From an uncultured Collinsella sp. (lineage in GTDB: Bacteria; Actinomycetota; Coriobacteriia; Coriobacteriales; Coriobacteriaceae): a DNA stretch of 12,194 bases. The stretch spans positions 1 to 12,194 of the forward strand of contig CAUBMI010000060.1 in assembly GCA_958436995.1 (NCBI GenBank), given 5' to 3'. The position numbers and the translations under genes are program-made. The notes below the pieces were generated by a model, which made no database searches, was not told the DNA's origin, and was given only the letters and a program-made list of their open reading frames with translations. Shown here piece after piece: positions 7,388 through 12,194 of this stretch (the first letter of the stretch is position 1; the number at the start of each line of letters is the position of its first letter).

Positions 7388-8464
7388 ATGGCATTCGATC
7401 CCATTCAAGAGGATTGCCATCGCCTCGTTCTTGAGGCCTTGCGCCGCGACAATATCCCGCTCACCGACGGTGCCGCCGTAGAGCGTCTGATGGAACAATT
7501 CACCCGCGACCCTGCACCGCTCATCGTGCACGACCGCGACCGCGCCGGGCACCTCATTGCCAAGGTGGTCGAGGCTGTCGACTACCGCATCCCCTTTATC
7601 CCCGACGACGCCCAGGCAGAGCAAGAAGAAGCCGCTGCCGAGAACATGCTTCGCGAGGCCGCCGCACTCGATCCGGCCAACTGGGATGCGCAGCGCATGC
7701 TGACGGCCCTCACCGCTGACTCCAACGAGGAATACGTACAGTACTTGGTATCCAAGTGCGATGAAGTCGAACACGACCTGGCGCTCAAGATCGCCTCGGC
7801 GCAGGACCCCTACGAGCGCGAGGCCGCAGGCGACCTGACCCGCCGTCCCTACCTGCGCTGGCTTGCCGCCTTGGCATCGCGCGCGCTCATTAGCGGCCGC
7901 TACCGCATGTCGCTCGAAGCCGCAAACCGCAGCCTCGACTTTGCCCCCAACGATCCTGCCGGCGTCCGCCACACCGCAATGCTCGCCATGGCAAAGCTCG
8001 AATACCCCGCTGAGGAGCTCAAGCGCTTTCGCTCTGCCCACTCCGTCCCCTATCTCGCCAACACGCCGCTGCGCCGTCGTCCCAAGGATGCAGAACGCGA
8101 CTTGGACCCGTGGACGCTCATCGCGCTGATGAGCGCTGCCTGGCGCGAGCTGGATTACGAGGGCGCCGAACACTACCTGCGCATCCTTGCGCGCTCGTGC
8201 CCGCACGCAGCCGAGGCGCTCTACTTCCAAACCGAGTTTCCCGATGGCGTCTATGCCCGCGTCAACGTGGGTGCAGGCTCCACCGATGAGCTCGTCCTTG
8301 CACTCTCCGAGGCGACGCCGGTACTGCAGGAGGGCCTGGGCGCGCCCGACAACGCCAGCTTTGCCGCCTGGGTCGCCACCAACGACATCGTGCGCTCCCA
8401 GATCGACGAGCGCATACTGCGGGCGGCCGAGCAGGGCTTGCCGTTTAAGGGAGGAGACCTCTAA
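7388..8464 (+). CDS. TPR-like helical repeat protein, function unknown (first of pair)
   Basis: The 358-residue soluble protein has no signal peptide and is strongly helical. The clearest repeat-like part is residues 156-205 (for example YRMSLEAANRSLDFAPNDPA), which has the small/large residue spacing and 'N-D-P' turn of tetratricopeptide repeats. An earlier helix pair is at about 85-120. It aligns through both regions with the next gene's product, so the two look like old tandem duplicates. ATG at 7388 follows a perfect AAAGGAGG; a TTG at 7358 would place that site inside the gene. The stop overlaps the next start by one base. It is first in an operon ending in murT-gatD, so a scaffold or regulatory role in cell-wall work is possible but unproven. 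A minus-strand frame over the same region is a shadow. Confidence 0.82.
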   Translation: MAFDPIQEDCHRLVLEALRRDNIPLTDGAAVERLMEQFTRDPAPLIVHDRDRAGHLIAKVVEAVDYRIPFIPDDAQAEQEEAAAENMLREAAALDPANWDAQRMLTALTADSNEEYVQYLVSKCDEVEHDLALKIASAQDPYEREAAGDLTRRPYLRWLAALASRALISGRYRMSLEAANRSLDFAPNDPAGVRHTAMLAMAKLEYPAEELKRFRSAHSVPYLANTPLRRRPKDAERDLDPWTLIALMSAAWRELDYEGAEHYLRILARSCPHAAEALYFQTEFPDGVYARVNVGAGSTDELVLALSEATPVLQEGLGAPDNASFAAWVATNDIVRSQIDERILRAAEQGLPFKGGDL

Positions 8465-9507
8465 TGGATCCGAGCGTCTACATCCCCGCCTACCTGGAGC
8501 GCACCTATCTGGCGTCGCACCCCGAGCTCACCGATGCAGCACGCGAGCTTGTCCATAACGACATTAGCGCGAATCCCCAAAAGTATGCGCAGACCGAGCA
8601 TGCTCAGGCGCTGCTGTCCTATGCCGGTGTTCATCGCCACCTGCTCGACGAGCTCCATCGCATCGAGGACATGGGCAGCGACGAGGAGTTTGAGCAGACG
8701 CGCAACCGCCTGTTCGACGATATGCGTGATGAGCTGCTCAAGATCGTCCGCATCGATGCGCATGTCCTCGATGCCCAGCTGCTCGCCATCATTTTGGCGG
8801 ACACGCCCGTCGACGCCTGCCTGGGCGACCTGATGAAGCTCGAGACGAGCACGGCCGACTACCTGCAACAGAGCGTGCCCGGGTTTGATATGGAGGCCCC
8901 GCACTACTGGGCCAATAATGTTTTGGCCGACGGTGTCACCGCAGCGGACCTTACCGTGAGCGAGCCGGCCCTTATCGGGTGGCTTCACATACTCGAGGCC
9001 ATCTCGCAGCTGTGCATGGCGAGCGCTCGTTACCGCGCCGCCGCCAACTATTCTCGCCGTGTCCTTAAGGCGGAGGGCTATCCCACCCGGGCCGCCGGCA
9101 CCGTGCTGCTTGCCCTCGCCCGCTTGGAAGACCAAGACGGCTTTTTTGCCCTGGCGCATCAGCTCGAGGAACAGATGGGGGCAGACGCACTCGAAAACTC
9201 TCCTTGGTACCTGCTCGCCCGCACAATTCTGCTGTTCAAAACAAACAAGATGCGCCCGGCGACGCGCGCGCTGCGTGAGTTCGCTAACCGTTGCGAGGGT
9301 GGCGCGTTCTTCTTGCTGAACCCCATGTACCAGACGCCGTATCTTCCCTGCCGACCCGAGCCGCGCGACCCCTGGGACCTTTCGCACCAGGCAGTTTGGG
9401 AGGCCGACGGCATTATCTCGGACACCCCCGACTTTGCCCCCTGGGCCAACGCCTGCGAAGATGTATCGCAGCTCGCCCAGGAATTTGCGCGCCGCTACGG
9501 ATTCTAG
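8464..9507 (+). CDS. TPR-like helical repeat protein, function unknown (second of pair)
   Basis: The 347-residue soluble, helical protein resembles the preceding gene product in the order of its helical segments. Residues 170-222 (IGWLHILEAI, ARYRAAANYSRRVLKAEG, VLLALARLED) match 156-205 of the first protein. Residues 85-125 match its 85-120. Identity looks low, so this is an ancient or fast-evolving duplication. The start ATG shares its A with the upstream TAA stop and is preceded by GGGAGGAG, so translation is likely coupled. The murT-gatD fusion starts 45 bases downstream. No catalytic motif is visible; the likely role is protein-protein interaction, with partner unknown. Confidence 0.82.
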   Translation: MDPSVYIPAYLERTYLASHPELTDAARELVHNDISANPQKYAQTEHAQALLSYAGVHRHLLDELHRIEDMGSDEEFEQTRNRLFDDMRDELLKIVRIDAHVLDAQLLAIILADTPVDACLGDLMKLETSTADYLQQSVPGFDMEAPHYWANNVLADGVTAADLTVSEPALIGWLHILEAISQLCMASARYRAAANYSRRVLKAEGYPTRAAGTVLLALARLEDQDGFFALAHQLEEQMGADALENSPWYLLARTILLFKTNKMRPATRALREFANRCEGGAFFLLNPMYQTPYLPCRPEPRDPWDLSHQAVWEADGIISDTPDFAPWANACEDVSQLAQEFARRYGF

Positions 9508-9552
9508 TGACGCACTCGACCCGACCATGTCGTTTACGTTAGGAACGGTTTC

Positions 9553-11730
9553 ATGAACCTCCGCTCATCTCTTGCCTGCACCTCGAGTGATATCGCTCGC
9601 TGGGGGCTGCGCTCTGTCCTTAAGCGCCAGGGCGGCGTACTCCCCGGCCGCATCGCCATGAAGATCAACCCCTATCTGCTGAGCGACCTCGCGGGCCTGG
9701 TCGACCGCAGCGTAGTGATCACCGGCACCAACGGCAAGACCACCACCTCCAACCTCATCGCCGACGCCGTTGCCGCCAGCGGCGCCACCGTGGTATGCAA
9801 CCGCGCCGGCAACAACATGGAGCCGGGCGTGGTGGGCGCACTGCTCGAAGCGCGCAGCGACCTCAAGCGAGCCGGCGGCGGCAAGCGCGTGGGCGTTTTT
9901 GAGTGCGACGAGCTCTACACCGTACGCGTTCTGCCCAAGCTCAAACCGACGTACTTTGTGCTGCTCAACCTGTTCCGCGACCAGCTGGATCGCTATGGGG
10001 AGATCGACCATACCCAAGACGTCATTGCCCATGCGTTGGAGCTCTCTCCGGCAACAACGCTCATCTACAACGCAGACGACCCGCTGTGTGCCGCGATCGC
10101 CGCACGCGTTCCCAACACGAGCATCGCCTTTGGCATCGACGGCGCCACCAACACCGAGTCCGATCGCATTAGCGACTCGCGTTTTTGCTCGCAGTGCAAC
10201 GCGCCGCTGGAGTATGACTACGTGCAATACGGCCAGCTCGGCGCCTACCATTGCCCCTCGTGCGGCTGGGGTCGCCCCGCGCTGCTCCGCCGCGTGACGG
10301 GCGTTGAGCTCGGCTGCGACGGCTACGGCTTTGACCTGGCCTTTGGACCCGAGGCCAACGCGCCCGCCGTGCACATCGCCACGCGCTACAACGGCCTGTA
10401 CATGGTCTATAACGTCGCCGCCGCCTTCTTTGCGGCGCACGAGCTGGGCGTGGACGCGGCGCACCTGCAGCCCACGCTTAATGCCTACGTGCCCGCCGGC
10501 GGACGCATGGGCCGCTGGGATATTGCCGGCCGCACCGTCGAGGCAAACCTGGCCAAGAATCCCGTGGGCTTCGATCGTCAGATTCAGTCCATTAAAACGG
10601 CAGGTGGCAGGCTCTGCACCTTCTTCCTAAACGATAACGATGCCGACGGCCACGATGTCTCGTGGATCTACGATGTCGACTTCGAGCGCATCGCCGACAC
10701 GCCGGGTCTTGTCGCCTTTGCCGGAGGCACGCGTGCGCACGACATGCAGGTACGCCTCAAGTACGCCGGCATCGATGCCGCGATTATCTCGGACGTCGCG
10801 CAGGCGATCGGCGCCGTGGCAGACGAGGCCGCCGATGACACCTTCTACGCCGTCGCCAACTACACGGCCTTCCCGCCGTTAGTCAAGGAGCTCGACGGGC
10901 TTAAAGACGACGATGCAAGCTCGATTGTCTCCCACGCCGTAACGCGCGCCGATGGTAGCGCTGTCCCCACCGATATTGCGCCGGTCGAGCTTTCGCGCCC
11001 CCTGCGCATCGTCTACCTGTATCCCGATGCGCTCAACCTCTACGCCGACGGCGGCAACGTTATCGCGCTCGAACGCCGCTGCGCCTGGCGCGGCATTCCC
11101 GTGCGTGTGGACGAAGTCCACATGGGCGAGACGCTCGACCTGACCGACGCCGACATCGTTATGATGGGCGGCGGCTCCGATCGCGACCAGCTGGCCGTGG
11201 CACACGAACTGCTCGCTCAAAAAGACAAGGTCGCGGCCTATGTTGAGGACGGCGGCACACTGCTTGCTATCTGTGGCGGCTATCAGCTGCTCGGCCGTTC
11301 GTACTATATGGGCGAAGATCGCATCGAGGGCCTGGGCGTCATTGCCGCCGAAACCGTACGCGGCTCCGACCGCCTGATCGGCAACGTCGCCGTCAAGACC
11401 GACCTGTCACCCGAGCCCTTTGTGGGATTCGAGAACCACGGCGGCCGCACCTTGCTCGATGCAGAGGCCACGCCGCTCGGAACGTCTGTCGTCACAGGCA
11501 CCGGCAACAACGGCGACGATGGCTTTGAGGGCATCATCTACAAGGGTGTCATCGGCACGTACCTGCACGGGCCGGCGCTCCCCAAGAACCCCGAGCTCGC
11601 CGACTGGCTCATCACCCACGCCCTCGAGCGCCGCGGCGATGCGCAGGCCACAGCCCTGCTGCCGCTCAAGCCCCTCGACGACACCTACGAGCGCACCGCT
11701 CACGACGCCGCCATGAAGCTCCTCCCCTAA
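9553..11730 (+). CDS. murT-gatD: MurT-GatD fusion: lipid II isoglutaminyl synthase
   Basis: The 725-residue protein joins two enzymes that in Staphylococcus aureus are separate (MurT about 437 and GatD 243 residues). Residues 1 to about 450 are MurT, a Mur-ligase-like ATPase. It has the P-loop GTNGKTTT (58-65), a Cys4 zinc ribbon (Cys212, 215, 234, 237), a second ATP-site region, and the Asp-rich DNDADGHDVSWIYD segment (361-374), which includes the Asp that completes the amidotransferase triad in the known complex. After a linker of about 30 residues, residues 484-700 are GatD, a CobB/CobQ-type glutamine amidotransferase. It has nucleophile Cys574 in ICGGYQLLG and His672 in GTYLHGPALPKNPE. 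The enzyme should amidate the D-Glu alpha-carboxyl of lipid II to D-isoglutamine at the cytoplasmic membrane. ATG at 9553 follows AGGAACG. A hairpin with T-run ends the operon. Confidence 0.95.
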   Translation: MNLRSSLACTSSDIARWGLRSVLKRQGGVLPGRIAMKINPYLLSDLAGLVDRSVVITGTNGKTTTSNLIADAVAASGATVVCNRAGNNMEPGVVGALLEARSDLKRAGGGKRVGVFECDELYTVRVLPKLKPTYFVLLNLFRDQLDRYGEIDHTQDVIAHALELSPATTLIYNADDPLCAAIAARVPNTSIAFGIDGATNTESDRISDSRFCSQCNAPLEYDYVQYGQLGAYHCPSCGWGRPALLRRVTGVELGCDGYGFDLAFGPEANAPAVHIATRYNGLYMVYNVAAAFFAAHELGVDAAHLQPTLNAYVPAGGRMGRWDIAGRTVEANLAKNPVGFDRQIQSIKTAGGRLCTFFLNDNDADGHDVSWIYDVDFERIADTPGLVAFAGGTRAHDMQVRLKYAGIDAAIISDVAQAIGAVADEAADDTFYAVANYTAFPPLVKELDGLKDDDASSIVSHAVTRADGSAVPTDIAPVELSRPLRIVYLYPDALNLYADGGNVIALERRCAWRGIPVRVDEVHMGETLDLTDADIVMMGGGSDRDQLAVAHELLAQKDKVAAYVEDGGTLLAICGGYQLLGRSYYMGEDRIEGLGVIAAETVRGSDRLIGNVAVKTDLSPEPFVGFENHGGRTLLDAEATPLGTSVVTGTGNNGDDGFEGIIYKGVIGTYLHGPALPKNPELADWLITHALERRGDAQATALLPLKPLDDTYERTAHDAAMKLLP

Positions 11731-11737
11731 CGCCCCA

Positions 11738-11774
11738 CCACCACAAAGGGGACAGGCACCTTTGTGGTGGTTTT
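11738..11774. repeat. Palindrome with CCTGTCCCC core, also likely operon terminator
   Basis: A perfect 12-bp stem CCACCACAAAGG (11738-11749) with CCTTTGTGGTGG (11759-11770) encloses a 9-base loop and is followed by TTTT on the plus strand, 7 bases after the murT-gatD stop. It could end that operon. Read on the minus strand it has a 10-base arm, a 13-base centre GGTGCCTGTCCCC and a 10-base arm. This is exactly the geometry of the element at 4401-4433, whose centre shares 9 of 13 bases with it. It is therefore best seen as a dispersed repeat that may have been co-opted as a terminator. Confidence 0.8.
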
Positions 11775-11814
11775 CCAGTTTGCCAACGATATACGCGCCG
11801 GCAAAAAAGTCTGC

Positions 11815-11820
11815 TATACT
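11815..11820 (+). promoter_or_regulatory. -10 box of tRNA-Glu
   Basis: TATACT ends 10 bases before the first base of the tRNA, which gives a short 5' leader as usual for tRNA genes. No convincing -35 hexamer is present at the expected spacing. Confidence 0.5.
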
Positions 11821-11830
11821 CTTTCCCGCT

Positions 11831-11907
11831 GTCCCCATCGTCTAGCGGCCAAGGACGCCACCCTTTCAAGGTGGATATCGCGGGTTCGAATCCCGCTGGG
11901 GGCACCA
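11831..11907 (+). tRNA. tRNA-Glu (anticodon UUC)
   Basis: The 77-base gene folds as a full cloverleaf. The acceptor GTCCCCA pairs with TGGGGGC (one U-G pair at the second position). The D-arm spans GTCTAGCGGCCAAGGAC. The anticodon stem is CCACC/GGTGG with loop CTTTCAA, giving anticodon TTC. The T-arm is GCGGG TTCGAAT CCCGC. CCA is encoded. It reads GAA and GAG glutamate codons by wobble. It is followed by its own terminator, and its last 18 bases recur at 12079-12096. Confidence 0.97.
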
Positions 11908-11979
11908 TTTGAAATGCAAAGCCCGTTACCCTTGTGGTGACGGGCTTTTTTCTTCTCCAACGCCGGGATTCGAACCCGA
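11890..11979 (+). repeat. 189-bp tandem module, copy 1 (tRNA 3' end, terminator, inverted T-arm)
   Basis: Copy 1 comprises the last 18 bases of tRNA-Glu (11890-11907), the terminator (stem from 11919) and CCGGGATTCGAACCCGA (11963-11979), the reverse complement of a generic tRNA T-arm. All three landmarks recur in the same order exactly 189 bases downstream. On the minus strand the T-arm sequence has no anticodon or D-arm upstream, so it is an orphan tRNA 3'-end-like piece, not a gene. Confidence 0.85.
11919..11951 (+). terminator. Rho-independent terminator of tRNA-Glu
   Basis: AAGCCCGTTACC (11919-11930) pairs with GGTGACGGGCTT (11936-11947), with one G-U pair and a 5-base loop, followed by a run of six T. 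It starts 11 bases after the tRNA CCA. On the other strand only TTT follows, so it acts mainly forward. Confidence 0.92.
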
Positions 11980-11983
11980 CAGG

Positions 11984-12072
11984 GTGCGGAGCTGAGGAAA
12001 CGCGTAAGCGTTTTCCAGCGCAGCACGCAAGGAGCGGAGCGACGCAGCGAAAGCGGGCGGCGCCAGCCGCAC
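11984..12072. other. GC-rich self-complementary segment between the module copies
   Basis: The segment is bounded by GTGCGG (11984-11989) and CCGCAC (12067-12072), which can pair. Inside is a hairpin GCTGAGGAAACGC/GCGTTTTCCAGC (11991-12003 and 12008-12019, one bulge, loop GTAA). This is followed by a purine-rich stretch of repeated GGAGCG/GCAGCGA-type words and a GCGGGCGGCGCC palindromic run. It occupies the place where a tRNA body would stand in copy 2. No coding potential I trust; it could be a structured RNA or an inserted repeat. Confidence 0.45.
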
Positions 12073-12078
12073 GCGGAC

Positions 12079-12168
12079 ATCCCGCTGGGGGCACCACAGA
12101 ATCTGAGAAGCCCGTTACCAATTCGGTGACGGGCTTTTTGCTACCCATACGCCGGGATTCGAACCCCG
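12079..12168 (+). repeat. 189-bp tandem module, copy 2 without tRNA body
   Basis: It carries an exact 18-base copy of the tRNA-Glu 3' end including CCA (12079-12096), a second terminator (stem from 12108) and a second inverted T-arm CCGGGATTCGAACCCCG (12152-12168). Sequence between the landmarks has diverged while stems and T-arm are kept. The preceding 59 bases do not resemble tRNA-Glu, so there is no second tRNA. After 12168 similarity to copy 1 stops; the last 26 bases of the window show nothing recognisable. Confidence 0.85.
12108..12139 (+). terminator. Second copy of the tRNA-Glu-type terminator
   Basis: AAGCCCGTTACC (12108-12119) and GGTGACGGGCTT (12125-12136) form the same stem as at 11919-11947, with a different loop (AATTC), followed by five T. 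No intact transcript unit precedes it in the window except read-through from tRNA-Glu. Confidence 0.85.
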
Positions 12169-12194
12169 AAGGCATAAAATCACACTGTCATCCA

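Noticed and set aside
7151..8230. 359-codon minus-strand frame over the first TPR gene
   Set aside because: The plus strand has a perfect ribosome site, codon bias and operon coupling; the minus frame has none of these.
8461..9528. 355-codon minus-strand frame opposite the second TPR gene
   Set aside because: Same reasoning: antisense shadow in a coupled plus-strand operon.
11955..11985. Minus-strand tRNA suggested by a T-arm sequence
   Set aside because: Only the T-arm is present; no D-arm, anticodon arm or matching 5' acceptor strand upstream.
11890..12168. CRISPR array
   Set aside because: Only two copies 189 bp apart with tRNA and terminator content; no short regularly spaced repeats.
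11666..12175. Minus-strand frames encoding 'PAGFEPAIS'- and 'SGIRTRDIHLE'-like peptides
   Set aside because: These are translations of the reverse complement of tRNA-Glu and its repeated 3' end, a common annotation artefact.

Overview
The window reads as a chromosomal stretch of a high-GC anaerobic gut actinobacterium. The closest fit I can offer is the Coriobacteriia, Collinsella in particular. The signs are the codon use, a fermentative set of iron-containing alcohol dehydrogenases, ferredoxin-type Fe-S proteins and a MurT/GatD system. This placement rests on recognition, not on a search.

Left part (1-6887). After the 3' end of an unidentified plus-strand gene (1-303), everything lies on the minus strand. 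In transcription order from the right: an iron-containing alcohol dehydrogenase (5664-6887), a glycerol dehydrogenase gldA (4480-5580), a divergent second GldA-like enzyme (3304-4371), a large ferredoxin-like Fe-S protein (1899-3152), the ribosome-associated ATPase ychF (708-1784, GTG start) and a small DUF1648-type membrane protein (313-696). The three dehydrogenases all belong to one superfamily. A strong terminator stands between the first two. An unusual palindromic repeat stands between the second and third.

Centre (6888-7387). This is a 500-bp divergent intergenic region. It holds an inverted repeat next to a TATATA box in front of the alcohol dehydrogenase, two AAACGTTT palindromes, and no gene I can support.

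Right part (7388-11730). This is a plus-strand operon of two tandem, distantly paralogous TPR-like proteins of unknown function (one-base overlap), followed by a 725-residue protein. That protein fuses the two subunits of the lipid II isoglutaminyl synthase, MurT and GatD, which are separate proteins in Staphylococcus aureus. It should amidate the alpha-carboxyl of D-Glu in the peptidoglycan stem.

Right edge (11731-12194). A palindrome/terminator ends the operon and is followed by tRNA-Glu(UUC) with its own -10 box and terminator. The tRNA 3' end, the terminator and an inverted T-arm sequence are then repeated exactly 189 bp further on, without a tRNA body.

The two most unusual observations are two 33-nt palindromes (4401-4433 and 11738-11770) with identical 10-13-10 geometry, different but self-complementary arms and a shared core, and the 189-bp tandem tRNA-3'-end module.
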